Source: Glycomyces paridis (GTDB lineage Bacteria > Actinomycetota > Actinomycetes > Mycobacteriales > Micromonosporaceae). From it: a DNA stretch of 64,000 nt. Numbering within the stretch: the first letter of the stretch is position 1; every line of letters begins with the position of its first letter. The stretch is from assembly GCF_004912155.1 (NCBI RefSeq), contig NZ_STGX01000015.1, forward strand, positions 1-64,000. Reading direction: 5' to 3'. The notes below the pieces were generated by a model. That model was not told the DNA's origin. It did no database searches and saw only the letters and a program-made list of their open reading frames with translations. The position numbers were made by a program, and so were the translations under genes. Below, piece by piece: positions 47,217 through 56,658 of this stretch.

Positions 47217-48101
47217 GTGGACCTCCTCGTAGGACAGTTGTTCACCGGACTGAGCACCGGCTCGATCCTGCTGCTGGCCGCACTGGGCCTGTCGCTCACG
47301 TTCGGGCAGATGGGCGTGGTCAACATGGCGCACGGCGAGTTCATCATGGCCGGCTGCTACACCGCGTACGTCGTCCAGCAGGTCGTCGGGGACGCTGGCG
47401 CCTCCCTCCTGATCGCCCTCCCCGTCGGGTTCGCGGTGGGCGGCGCGATGGGCCTGGTCCTGGAGACCGTGCTCATCCGCCGCCTCTACCACCGCCCGCT
47501 CGACACGCTCCTGGTCACCTTCGGCGTCGGCCTCATCCTCCAGCAGGTCGCCCGCGACGTCTTCGGCGCTCCGGCGGTGAACGTGTCCGTCCCCGAGGCC
47601 CTGCGCGGAGGCGTCGACCTGCTCGGCGTGACCGTCCCGAAGACGCGGCTGTTCATTATGGCGCTGGCGGTCCTGGCCGTCACCGCGGTGAGCCTGGTCC
47701 TGCGGTTCACGCCGGCGGGGCGGCGCATCCGCGCCGTGGTCGGCAATCGCGACCTCGCCGAGACCGCGGGGATCTCCTCGCGGCGGGTGGACGCCGGGCC
47801 GTTCTTCATCGGCTCGGGCCTGGCCGGGGTCGCCGGGGTCGCCTTGACCCTCATCGGGTCCACGAGCCCGACGACCGGCCAGTCCTACCTCGTCGACGCC
47901 TTCCTGGTGGTCGTCGCGGGCGGCCTGGGCCGTATCAAGGGCGCGGTGGTCGCCGCGGTCGCCCTCGGTGCGCTGCAAGCGGTGTTCGAGACGTACTCGA
48001 CCGCGTCGCTCGCCAAGGTCGGTGTCTTCATCGTCATCGTCGTATTCCTCCAGCTGCGCCCACAGGGCCTGTTCACGCTGCGGACCAGGAGCCTCGCATG
48101 A
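47217..48101 (+). CDS. urtB: Urea ABC transporter, permease UrtB
   Basis: 294-residue LivH-type permease. GQMGVVNMAHGEFIMAGCYT and DTLLVTFGVGLILQQVARD are typical of UrtB. The GTG start follows AAAGGAG. It is the short form without the extra N-terminal domain found in some cyanobacterial and proteobacterial UrtB. Its stop overlaps urtC by 4 bases. Confidence 0.93.
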   Translation: MDLLVGQLFTGLSTGSILLLAALGLSLTFGQMGVVNMAHGEFIMAGCYTAYVVQQVVGDAGASLLIALPVGFAVGGAMGLVLETVLIRRLYHRPLDTLLVTFGVGLILQQVARDVFGAPAVNVSVPEALRGGVDLLGVTVPKTRLFIMALAVLAVTAVSLVLRFTPAGRRIRAVVGNRDLAETAGISSRRVDAGPFFIGSGLAGVAGVALTLIGSTSPTTGQSYLVDAFLVVVAGGLGRIKGAVVAAVALGALQAVFETYSTASLAKVGVFIVIVVFLQLRPQGLFTLRTRSLA

Positions 48102-49171
48102 AGTTCTTCACCACCAGGGCCGGCACCTGGACCGGCTTCGGCGCCGCCGCACTCGTCCTGTTCGGACTCGCGCCGCTGCTGCTGTCGGGGTTCCGGCTCG
48201 GCCTGCTCGCCCAGTTCCTGTGCTACGCGATCGTGGCGGTCGGCATCGGCCTGGCCTGGGGCCGCGGCGGGATGCTCACCCTCGGGCAGGGCGTCTTCTT
48301 CGGCATGGGCGCCTACCTCATGGCCATGCACCTGAAGATGGCCGACGCCGAGTTCCGCGGCGGCCCGGGGGCCGTCCCCGACTTCATGGAGCTCGCCGGT
48401 ATCCGCGAACTGCCCGCCTATTGGGCCCCGTTCGCCTCCCCGGCGTTCACGATCGCGGCGATCCTCGTCCTGCCGACCGCGTTCGCGGTCCTGCTGGGTC
48501 TGGCGGTCTTCAAGCGCCGCGTCAAGGGCGCTTACTTCGCGATCCTCTCCCAAGCGCTCGCCGGGGCGTTCGCGATCCTCCTCATCGGGCAGCAGTCCCT
48601 CGGCGGGTTCAACGGCCTCTCGCGCTTCCGGTACTTCTTCGGGTACAACCTGGACGACCCGGTCAACCAGCAGATGCTGTACTTCATCGTCGCCGGGGTC
48701 CTCCTCGCCGTCGTCGCGGTGAGCCTCCAGCTGCGCCGCTCGCGCTACGGCGAACTCCTCGTCGCCGTGCGCGACGCCGAAGAAAGGGTGCGCTTCCTCG
48801 GCTACGACGCCGCGAACGTCAAGGTCGTCGCCTACGCCGTCGCCGCGCTGTTCGCCTCGGTCGCCGGGGCGGTCTTCGTGCCGATCGTCGGGATCATCTC
48901 CCCGGCGAGCATCGGCATCGTGCCCTCGATCATGTTCATCCTCGGCGTCGCCATCGGCGGGCGCGCGAGCCTCGTCGGCCCCGTCGTCGGCGCCCTCGCC
49001 GTCGCATGGGCCCAGACCGCCCTCTCCGAGCAGTTCCCCTCCGCGTGGACGTACGCCCAAGGGCTCATGTTCATCCTCGTCATCGCGCTGCTGCCCGGCG
49101 GCATCGCCTCGACCGCCGCCGTCCTCAAGCGGATACCGACCAAACGCGCCACCGTGGAGGCCACCACATGA
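48098..49171 (+). CDS. urtC: Urea ABC transporter, permease UrtC
   Basis: 357-residue LivM-type permease. GLAWGRGGMLTLGQGVFFGM and NGLSRFRYFFGYNLDDPVNQ are UrtC-like blocks; about ten membrane helices. ATG overlaps urtB and its own stop overlaps urtD (ATGA at 49168-49171), showing tight translational coupling through the operon. Confidence 0.93.
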   Translation: MKFFTTRAGTWTGFGAAALVLFGLAPLLLSGFRLGLLAQFLCYAIVAVGIGLAWGRGGMLTLGQGVFFGMGAYLMAMHLKMADAEFRGGPGAVPDFMELAGIRELPAYWAPFASPAFTIAAILVLPTAFAVLLGLAVFKRRVKGAYFAILSQALAGAFAILLIGQQSLGGFNGLSRFRYFFGYNLDDPVNQQMLYFIVAGVLLAVVAVSLQLRRSRYGELLVAVRDAEERVRFLGYDAANVKVVAYAVAALFASVAGAVFVPIVGIISPASIGIVPSIMFILGVAIGGRASLVGPVVGALAVAWAQTALSEQFPSAWTYAQGLMFILVIALLPGGIASTAAVLKRIPTKRATVEATT

Positions 49172-49923
49172 GCATCGCATTGAGCTGCAAGAACATCGAA
49201 GTCTCCTTCGACGGCTTCAAAGCCGTCGCGGGCGTCGACCTCGACCTCTCCCGCGGCGAGGTCCACTTCCTCATCGGCCCCAACGGGGCCGGGAAGACCA
49301 CCCTGGTCGACGCGATCACCGGCCTCGCCGCCTACACCGGGTCCGTCGTGAAGGACGGCGAGGAGCTGCGCGGCAGGAAGGTCCACCACATCGCCCGCCG
49401 CGGCATCGGGCGCACCTTCCAGACCGCCACCGTCTTCGAGAACCTCACCGTCGCCCAGAACCTCGACATCGCCGCCGGGGCCGGACGCTCCCCCTGGACG
49501 CTCCTTCGCCGCCGCAGGCACCTGCCGCAGAACGTGGTCGACACGATGGAGCGCATCGGCCTCGCCGACCGCGCCGACACGCCCGCGGGCGTCCTCGCCC
49601 ACGGCCAGAAGCAGTGGCTGGAGATCGGGATGCTCCTCGTCGGCGACGCCGACGTGCTCCTGCTGGACGAGCCCATCGCCGGGATGGGCCACGACGAGCG
49701 CGAGACCACCGGCCGCCTCCTCCACGACATCGCCGTCGACCGCGCCGTCGCCGTGGTCGAGCACGACATGGACTTCATGCGCGCCTTCGCCTCCCGCGTC
49801 ACCGTCCTCCACGCCGGGGCCGTCCTCGCCACCGGCTCGGTGGACGAGGTCTCCGGCGACCCCCGCGTCCAGGAGGTCTACCTCGGCACCGCGAAGGAGT
49901 CCGCCGATGCTGCGACTGCGTGA
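49168..49923 (+). CDS. urtD: Urea ABC transporter, ATPase UrtD
   Basis: 251-residue LivG-type ATPase. Walker A GPNGAGKTT (about 38-46), FQTATVFENLTVAQN, Walker B VLLLDEPIAGM and VVEHDMDFM are seen. The signature LAHGQKQWLEIGMLL replaces the usual LSGGQ and is diagnostic for UrtD. It overlaps urtE by 17 bases. Confidence 0.94.
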   Translation: MSIALSCKNIEVSFDGFKAVAGVDLDLSRGEVHFLIGPNGAGKTTLVDAITGLAAYTGSVVKDGEELRGRKVHHIARRGIGRTFQTATVFENLTVAQNLDIAAGAGRSPWTLLRRRRHLPQNVVDTMERIGLADRADTPAGVLAHGQKQWLEIGMLLVGDADVLLLDEPIAGMGHDERETTGRLLHDIAVDRAVAVVEHDMDFMRAFASRVTVLHAGAVLATGSVDEVSGDPRVQEVYLGTAKESADAATA

Positions 49924-50599
49924 CCTCGCCTGCGGCTACGGCCGCACCCCCGTCGTCCACGGCATCGACCTCCACATCGGACCCGACGAGGTCGTGGCCG
50001 TCATGGGCCACAACGGCGCCGGCAAGACCACCCTGCTCCGCGCCGTCGCCGGCCTCCTGCCCGCCATGCGGGGCACCGTCGAACTCGACGGCACCGACAT
50101 GACCCGCAGGCCCGCCAACCGCCGCGTCAAGGCGGGCATGGCCTACGTCCCCCAAGGCCAGCAGTGCTTCGCGCACCTCACCGCAGGAGAGAACCTCCGC
50201 CTCGTCGCCGACGGCCGCCGACACGGCAAGGCCCTCATCGACGCCCAACTCGACCTCTTCCCCGCCCTGCGCCCCCTCCTCGGCCGCCAGGCCGGCCTCC
50301 TCTCCGGCGGCCAGCGCCAGCAGCTCGCCATCGCGCGTGCGCTCATCACCGAGCCGCGGCTGCTGATTCTGGACGAGCCGACGGAGGGGATTCAGCCGAA
50401 CGTGGTGGCGGAGATCGAGTCGACGGTGGTGGGTCTCGCCAAGCGCGGGGGCTTGTCGGTGCTCCTGGTCGAGCAGCATCTGGGTTTCGCGTTGCAGGCG
50501 GCCGACCGGTATTACGTGTTGCGTTCGGGTCGGGTGGCTTCGGAGGGGTCGACGGGTGTCGAGGCTGAGGGGCGTGTGCGGGAGGCGATGTCGATATGA
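49907..50599 (+). CDS. urtE: Urea ABC transporter, ATPase UrtE
   Basis: 230-residue LivF-type ATPase. GHNGAGKTT (about 34-42), YVPQGQQCFAHLTAGENLR, LSGGQRQQLAIARALI and LILDEPTEGIQP are typical of UrtE. Codon use changes inside the gene at about 50340. The first 60 percent prefers C-ending codons, as the genes before it do. The rest prefers G- and T-ending codons, as does the urea carboxylase gene that follows. Confidence 0.94.
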   Translation: MLRLRDLACGYGRTPVVHGIDLHIGPDEVVAVMGHNGAGKTTLLRAVAGLLPAMRGTVELDGTDMTRRPANRRVKAGMAYVPQGQQCFAHLTAGENLRLVADGRRHGKALIDAQLDLFPALRPLLGRQAGLLSGGQRQQLAIARALITEPRLLILDEPTEGIQPNVVAEIESTVVGLAKRGGLSVLLVEQHLGFALQAADRYYVLRSGRVASEGSTGVEAEGRVREAMSI

Positions 50600-51303
50600 C
50601 GTTTTCGACGTTGCCTGAGTCTGAGGGTCCTTTGGCGGAGCGCGTTTACGTCGCCCTGCGCGCCGACCTCATGGCGGGGCGGTATGAGCCGGGGAAGCGT
50701 CTGGGGGAGGAGCGTCTCGCCGGGAACTATGGCGTGTCGCGCACGCCCGTGCGCGAGGCCCTCAGCCGTCTTTCCGCCGACGGCTTGGTCTCCCGTGAGG
50801 TTGATGGCCTCTATCCGTATCGGCCTCGGATCGATCAGCTCAACGACCTGTACGAGGTCCGTTTGACGCTCGAATTGCGGGGGCTGGCGCGTGCTGCCGC
50901 CGATCCTGATATCCGGCACGACCGGGACCTCCTGGGCCCCGAGCTTGACCGGTGGTATCGGTTGCGGAAGGTGCCGCCGGGTCCTGATGCGGGGTTCGTG
51001 GAGTCCGATGAGCGGTACCACTTGACGCTGTTGGCGGCGTCGGGCAATGCGCAGCTCGCGGAGGCGTTGAAGGTCGTGAACAACCGGATTCGGCCGGCGC
51101 GGATGTTCGATTACTTCACGGTCGAGCGGATGGAGTCGACGATCGCGGAGCACATCGCGATCGCCGAGGGCGCCTTGGAGGGGCGTTATGCGGAGGCGAC
51201 GGCGATTCTGACCCGGCATATCGAGACGTCGCGTTCCCTTGTGGTCGGGCGTGCTGAGGCGGCCCTGACGTGGGCGCATCTGGCGAACGCCGTCCGGCCT
51301 TGA
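50596..51303 (+). CDS. GntR/FCD-family regulator in the urea operon
   Basis: 235-residue regulator. The winged helix-turn-helix (about 10-75; RLGEERLAGNYGVSRTPVREALSRL) is followed by an FCD ligand domain (about 80-225) whose metal-binding residues include D in RDLLGP, H in ERYHLTLLA and H in TRHIETSR. ATG overlaps the urtE stop. Its place between transporter and enzymes suggests it senses urea, allophanate or a related metabolite and controls this operon. Confidence 0.9.
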   Translation: MTFSTLPESEGPLAERVYVALRADLMAGRYEPGKRLGEERLAGNYGVSRTPVREALSRLSADGLVSREVDGLYPYRPRIDQLNDLYEVRLTLELRGLARAAADPDIRHDRDLLGPELDRWYRLRKVPPGPDAGFVESDERYHLTLLAASGNAQLAEALKVVNNRIRPARMFDYFTVERMESTIAEHIAIAEGALEGRYAEATAILTRHIETSRSLVVGRAEAALTWAHLANAVRP

Positions 51304-51342
51304 TTTCCATTCTTGCACCCTGAGTCACCGAGAGCGAGTGTC

Positions 51343-54300
51343 ATGTTCGAGCGCATTCTGATCGCCAACCGCGGGGAGATCTCCCGGCGGATCACGCGGA
51401 CGGCCCACCGGCTCGGTGTCGCTACGGTCGCCGTCTATTCCGAGGCCGATGCCGCGTCGTTGCATGTGCGCGAGGCGGACGAGGCGGTGTGCGTGGGTCC
51501 GGCGGCGGTCGCCGAGTCGTATCTCAACGTCGATGCGATTCTGTCGGCTGCGAAGGACACCGGGGCGCAGGCGGTGCATCCGGGCTACGGGTTCCTCGCC
51601 GAGAGCGCGGTGTTCGCGCGGCGGGTCGCCGATGCCGGGCTCGTGTTCATCGGGCCGACTCCTGAGCAGTTGGAGCGGTTCGGGGACAAGGTGACCGCCC
51701 GCGAGGCGGCCGCTGCGGCGGGTGTCCCGCTTGCTGCGGGTACGGCCGCGCTGGCCGACGTGGAGGAGGCGGCGCTTGCGGCGGCGTCGGTCGGGTTCCC
51801 GGTGATCGTCAAGGCTTCTGCGGGTGGTGGCGGTATCGGGATGCGCATCGCCGAGGACGCGGCCGAGCTCGCGGAGGTGTTCGCCTCGGTGAAGCGTCTG
51901 GCGGCGGACAATTTCGGTGATGACGCGGTCTACCTGGAGCGGTATGTGCGCCGTGCGCGGCATGTCGAGGTGCAGGTGTTCGGGGACGGTGAGGGTCGTG
52001 TGGTGTCGTTGTCGGACCGTGACTGCACGTTGCAGCGGCGCCATCAGAAGGTCCTGGAGGAAGCTCCCGCGCCGGGTCTGCCTGCGGCGGTGCGTGAAGG
52101 GATGCATGCGGCGGCGCGTGCGTTGGCGGCGTCGGCGCGGTACCGGTCGGCGGGGACGGTGGAGTTCATCTACGACGCCGAGCGCGAGGAGGCGTCGTTC
52201 CTGGAGTTCAACACGCGTTTGCAGGTGGAGCATCCGGTGACCGAGGCGGTCGTGGGGGTCGACTTGGTGGAGTGGATGATCCGGGCGGCGGCCGGGGACG
52301 TCGGGTTCTTGGCGGCGGTGCCGGACGAGGGTCCGCCGGTGGTGGGTGCGGCGGTGGAGGCGCGGGTGTACGCCGAGGACCCGGCGCGCGGGCATCTGCC
52401 GTCGGCGGGGTTGTTGACGTGTGTGGACTTTCCGGGGTCGGTTCGGGTGGACACGTGGGTCCAGCGGGGCGTGGAGGTTCCGGCGGTGTACGACCCGATG
52501 CTGGCGAAGGTGGTCGCCACGGGAGTGGACCGGGAGGCGGCGTGGGCGGCGATGTCGGTCGCGCTGGACGGTTCGCGGATCGAGGGGGTGCATACGAACC
52601 TGGGGCAGCTGCGGGCGGCGGTCGTCGACCCGCGGGTCTTGGCGGTGGAGCACGACACCGGCACCATCGCCTCCATCGTGGACGCGTCGCCGCGGATCGA
52701 CGTGGTGGCGCCGGGTGTGTTGACGACCGTGCAGGACTTCCCGGGCCGGATCGGGCACTGGCAGGTGGGCGTGCCGCCGTCGGGTCCGATGGACGACCTG
52801 TCGTTCCGTCTGGGCAACAGGGCGCTCGGCAACGCCGAGGGTCTGCCGGGGCTGGAGTGCACGATCGCGGGGCCGACGCTGCGGTTCGGCGTTCCGGTGA
52901 CGGTGTGCGTGACCGGCGCCCCCGCCCCGGTCACGCTCGATGGTGTGGCGGTGGAGCAGTGGGTGCCGGTCGCGGTGCCGGCCGGGGGCGTGCTGGCGGT
53001 CGGGCAGGTCGCCGACGCGGGCGCGCGCACCTATGTGCTGTTCCAAGGCGGCTTGGACGTGCCGACGTTCCTGGGTTCGGCTTCGACGTTCCCGCCGGGG
53101 CGGATCGGCGGGTACACCGGCGACCAGTTGCGCGCGGGGGACCGCCTGGTGCCGTGTGCGGCATCGGGTCCGGTCGCGCCGGTCCCGGTGGCGGACCGGC
53201 CCGCGTTCGGGCACGATTGGGCGCTGGCGGTGACGCCGGGTCCGCAGCCGGCGCCGCACTACTTCACCGCCTCGGACATGGAGCGGATCTACGCCGCGGA
53301 CTGGTCGGTGCAGGTGCACGCCGGGCGTTCGGGGGTGCGGCTTGACGGGCCGCGGCCGCAGTGGGCGCGTACCGACGGCGGCGAGGCGGGCCTGCATCCT
53401 TCGAACCTGCACGACAATCCGTACTCGGTGGGGACGGTGAACTTCACCGGCGACACGCCGGCGCTGCTGGGCCCGGACGGGCCGAGCCTGGGCGGTTTCG
53501 CGTGCCCGTTCACTGTGACGACCTCGGACCGGTGGAAGCTCGGGCAGTTGCGTCCGGGCGACGCGGTGCGGTTCGTGCCGGTGGGCGAGGCCGAGGCCGA
53601 CCGGTTGCGCGCCACTCCGTTGGCGAATCCGGTGCCGCTCATCGGCGCCCACGAGGACACGGCGACCCTCGCCTCCATTGACGCCGAGGGCGACCGGCCC
53701 GCGGTCGCCTACCGGCGGGCCGGGGACGACGCGGTGCTCCTCGAATACGGTCCGATGCACCTCGACCTGGCGCTGCGCATGCGGGTCGGGGCGCTCATGG
53801 ACGCCCTCGCCGCGGCTGACCCGGCCGGGCTCATCGACACCACGCCGGGGGTGCGGTCGCTGCACCTGCACGTCGACCCGGACGTGCTGCCGGTCCGGGC
53901 CTTGACGGGGCTGCTGACCGAATTGGAGGCGGACCTGCCGGACACGGCGGACATGACGGTGCCCTCGCGTGTGGTGCGGCTGCCGATCTCGTGGAACGAC
54001 GCGGTCGTGGACGAGGCGATCGCCCGGTATGCGACCAACGTGCGCGACGACGCCCTGTTCAACCCCTCGAACATCGAGTTCATCCGCCGCATCAATGGCC
54101 TGGGGTCGGTCGAGGAGGTCGCGGCGATCGCGACCGCGGCCGAATGGCTCGTCCTGGGCCTGGGCGACGTGTACCTGGGCGCGCCCGCCGCCGTCCCGGT
54201 CGACCCCCGCCACCGCCTGGTGACCACGAAGTACAACCCGGCGCGGACGTGGACCGCCGAAGGCACGGTCGGCATCGGCGGCTCGTACATGTGCATCTAC

Positions 54301-54906
54301 GGCATGGACTCCCCGGGCGGCTACCAGCTCGTGGGGCGCACGGCCCCGATCTGGGCGGGCCTGCGCGACCTCCCGTCCTTCCACGACGGCCTGCCGTGGC
54401 TGCTGCGCTTCTTCGACCGCGTCGTCTTCGAACGCGTCTCGGAGGAGGAGCTCGCCGAGACGCGCCGCGACCTCGCCGCCGGGCGCGCGGTGATCGACAT
54501 CCGCGAAGGGACGTTCGCGTACGCCGACTACCGGCGCCTGCTGGCCGACAACGCCGACTCGATCGAGGCGTTCCGGGCCCGCCAGGCCACGGCGTTCGAG
54601 GCCGAGCGGCAACGTTGGGCCGCGGCGGGGGAGTTCGACCGCGACCACACCGAACCGGCCCCCGCCACCGGGAGCGTCGACCTCGCCGAAGGCGAGACGC
54701 TCGTGGAGGCGCCGATGGCCGCGAGCGTGTGGCGCGTGGCCGTCGCCGAAGGCGACACGGTGGCCGCCGGGGACACCGTGGTGGTGCTGGAGGCGATGAA
54801 ACTGGAGATGCCCGTCGCCGCCACGGCGACCGGGACGGTGCGGCGGGTGCTCGCCGCACCGGGCGACCAGGCCGGGCCGGGCACACCGCTCCTGGTGATC
54901 GGATAG
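51343..54906 (+). CDS. Urea carboxylase (biotin-dependent)
   Basis: 1187-residue enzyme that makes allophanate from urea, bicarbonate and ATP. Biotin carboxylase domain about 1-445 (FERILIANRGEI; ATP-grasp KASAGGGGIGMRI; EFNTRLQVEHPVTE). KipA/AHS2-type domain about 453-760 (VQDFPGRIGHWQVGVPPSGP), KipI/AHS1-type about 786-1000. C-terminal BCCP domain has biotin-carrying K1153 in VLEAMKLEMPV. Length equals known urea carboxylases. ATG at 51343 is used because FERILIANRGEI is the family start. G- and T-ending codons dominate to about 53650. Confidence 0.95.
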   Translation: MFERILIANRGEISRRITRTAHRLGVATVAVYSEADAASLHVREADEAVCVGPAAVAESYLNVDAILSAAKDTGAQAVHPGYGFLAESAVFARRVADAGLVFIGPTPEQLERFGDKVTAREAAAAAGVPLAAGTAALADVEEAALAAASVGFPVIVKASAGGGGIGMRIAEDAAELAEVFASVKRLAADNFGDDAVYLERYVRRARHVEVQVFGDGEGRVVSLSDRDCTLQRRHQKVLEEAPAPGLPAAVREGMHAAARALAASARYRSAGTVEFIYDAEREEASFLEFNTRLQVEHPVTEAVVGVDLVEWMIRAAAGDVGFLAAVPDEGPPVVGAAVEARVYAEDPARGHLPSAGLLTCVDFPGSVRVDTWVQRGVEVPAVYDPMLAKVVATGVDREAAWAAMSVALDGSRIEGVHTNLGQLRAAVVDPRVLAVEHDTGTIASIVDASPRIDVVAPGVLTTVQDFPGRIGHWQVGVPPSGPMDDLSFRLGNRALGNAEGLPGLECTIAGPTLRFGVPVTVCVTGAPAPVTLDGVAVEQWVPVAVPAGGVLAVGQVADAGARTYVLFQGGLDVPTFLGSASTFPPGRIGGYTGDQLRAGDRLVPCAASGPVAPVPVADRPAFGHDWALAVTPGPQPAPHYFTASDMERIYAADWSVQVHAGRSGVRLDGPRPQWARTDGGEAGLHPSNLHDNPYSVGTVNFTGDTPALLGPDGPSLGGFACPFTVTTSDRWKLGQLRPGDAVRFVPVGEAEADRLRATPLANPVPLIGAHEDTATLASIDAEGDRPAVAYRRAGDDAVLLEYGPMHLDLALRMRVGALMDALAAADPAGLIDTTPGVRSLHLHVDPDVLPVRALTGLLTELEADLPDTADMTVPSRVVRLPISWNDAVVDEAIARYATNVRDDALFNPSNIEFIRRINGLGSVEEVAAIATAAEWLVLGLGDVYLGAPAAVPVDPRHRLVTTKYNPARTWTAEGTVGIGGSYMCIYGMDSPGGYQLVGRTAPIWAGLRDLPSFHDGLPWLLRFFDRVVFERVSEEELAETRRDLAAGRAVIDIREGTFAYADYRRLLADNADSIEAFRARQATAFEAERQRWAAAGEFDRDHTEPAPATGSVDLAEGETLVEAPMAASVWRVAVAEGDTVAAGDTVVVLEAMKLEMPVAATATGTVRRVLAAPGDQAGPGTPLLVIG

Positions 54907-54917
54907 GGCACCACGAC

Positions 54918-56603
54918 ATGACAGGGGAGACCGTGAGCAGTGCAGCGCGCGCCGAGACCGCCTTCGAGCGCATCGCCGAAACCGACCGGCCCGAGGTGTG
55001 GATCGCCTTGCGCGACAAGGACGACGTCATCGCCGAAGCCCGGGCCGTCGACGCCGCGGCGGCCGCCGGGGCCGACCTGCCGCTGGCCGGACTCGTGTAC
55101 GCCGTCAAGGACAACATCGACGTCGCGGGCCTGCCCACGACCGCCGCCTGCCCTTCCTACACGTATGTGCCGCAGCGCGACGCGACCGCCGTCGCCCGCC
55201 TGCGCGCGGCCGGCGCCGTGTGCCTGGGCAAGACCAACCTCGACCAGTTCGCCACCGGCCTGGTCGGCACCCGCAGCCCCTACGGGGCCGTGCGCGGCGC
55301 CGTCGACCCCGCCCGCATCGCCGGCGGCTCCTCCTCCGGGTCGGCCGTCGCCGTCGCCCTGGGCATCGCCGACTTCGCCCTGGGCACCGACACCGCCGGG
55401 TCCGGCCGCGTCCCGGCCGCCCTCAACGGCATCGTCGGCGTCAAGGCCAGCCTCGGCGCCGTCCCCGCCGACGGCGTCGTCCCCGCCTGCCCCTCCTACG
55501 ACTGCGTGACCGTCTTCGCCCCCGACCTCACCGCCGCCGCCGCCGTCCTGCGCCGCATCACCGGACCGAGCCCGACCGACCCCGCCTCGCGCCCCCGGCC
55601 CGACGGCGCCCCGCTCAGCGCCCCGCCCGCCCCGCGCCTGGCCGTCCCCCGACCCGCCGACCTCACCGCCCTCGACCCCGACCTCACCCCATTGTGGGAC
55701 GCCGCCCTCGACCGCCTGGCCGCCACCGGAGCCACCCTCACCCCCATCGACATCCAGCCGCTCCTGGCAGCGGCCCTGCTGCTCTACGAAGGCGCCCTCA
55801 TCGCCGAACGCGCCGCCGCCTTCGGCGCCCACCTCGACGCCCACCCCGGCGACGCCGACCCCGTCGTCGCCCACCTCGTCGGCGGCGCCGCGAAATTCAC
55901 CGCCGCCGACCTCGCCGCCGACCAGCAGACCCTGCGACGCTCCCGCACCGAGGCCGCCGCCCTCCTCGCCGACTTCGACGCCCTCGTCCTGCCCACCGCA
56001 CCACTCCACCCCACCCTCGACGACGTCCGCGCCGACCCCGTCGGCGTCAACGCCGCCCTGGGCACCTACACCAACTTCGTCAACCTCCTCGACCTCGCCG
56101 CCGTCGCCGTCCCCGCCGGCACCGCCGGCACCAAGCACTTCGGCATCAGCGTCGTCACCGCCGCCTTCGCCGACCAGATCGGCGCCGACATCGCCGCCCG
56201 ATTCCTCGGCGAACACCCGCCCCTGATCGCCCCCGGCGGCACCGACCTCGTCGTCTTCGGCGCCCACATGACCGGCATGCCCCTCAACGGCCAACTCACC
56301 GACCTCGGCGCCCGCTTCATCGGCGACGTGCGCACCGCACCGGCCTACCGCATGCACGCCCTCGACACCGCACCCCCTAAACCCTTCGTCACCCGATCCG
56401 AGCTCGGCGCGAGCCTCCCCGGCGAACGCTGGCTCCTGGCCCCCGCCGCCCTCGGCCGCTTCCTCGCCGACCTCCCCGCCCCCATGACCCTCGGCAAGAT
56501 CGAACTCGACGACGGCACCTGGGCCACCGGCTTCTGCGCCACCGCCCCGACCGGCACCGACATCACCGCCGCAGGCGGCTGGAGGGCACACCTGACCGCC
56601 TGA
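54918..56603 (+). CDS. atzF: Allophanate hydrolase
   Basis: 561-residue enzyme that splits allophanate to ammonia and carbon dioxide. It has the amidase-signature fold with Lys64 (VYAVKDNID), Ser of GGSSSGSAV (138-140) and nucleophile Ser162 (TDTAGSGR). The C-terminal 120 residues (from about 445, VVFGAHMTGMPLNGQ) form the extra domain found in AtzF/DUR1,2. It is 11 bases after urea carboxylase and completes the ATP-dependent urea pathway. No urease genes occur in the window. A GTG at 54933 is an alternative start. Confidence 0.94.
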   Translation: MTGETVSSAARAETAFERIAETDRPEVWIALRDKDDVIAEARAVDAAAAAGADLPLAGLVYAVKDNIDVAGLPTTAACPSYTYVPQRDATAVARLRAAGAVCLGKTNLDQFATGLVGTRSPYGAVRGAVDPARIAGGSSSGSAVAVALGIADFALGTDTAGSGRVPAALNGIVGVKASLGAVPADGVVPACPSYDCVTVFAPDLTAAAAVLRRITGPSPTDPASRPRPDGAPLSAPPAPRLAVPRPADLTALDPDLTPLWDAALDRLAATGATLTPIDIQPLLAAALLLYEGALIAERAAAFGAHLDAHPGDADPVVAHLVGGAAKFTAADLAADQQTLRRSRTEAAALLADFDALVLPTAPLHPTLDDVRADPVGVNAALGTYTNFVNLLDLAAVAVPAGTAGTKHFGISVVTAAFADQIGADIAARFLGEHPPLIAPGGTDLVVFGAHMTGMPLNGQLTDLGARFIGDVRTAPAYRMHALDTAPPKPFVTRSELGASLPGERWLLAPAALGRFLADLPAPMTLGKIELDDGTWATGFCATAPTGTDITAAGGWRAHLTA

Positions 56604-56658
56604 TCGCAAGGGCCCCACCGCCGCCCATCGTGTCGCACGCACGTGCGAGGATCGCCGC

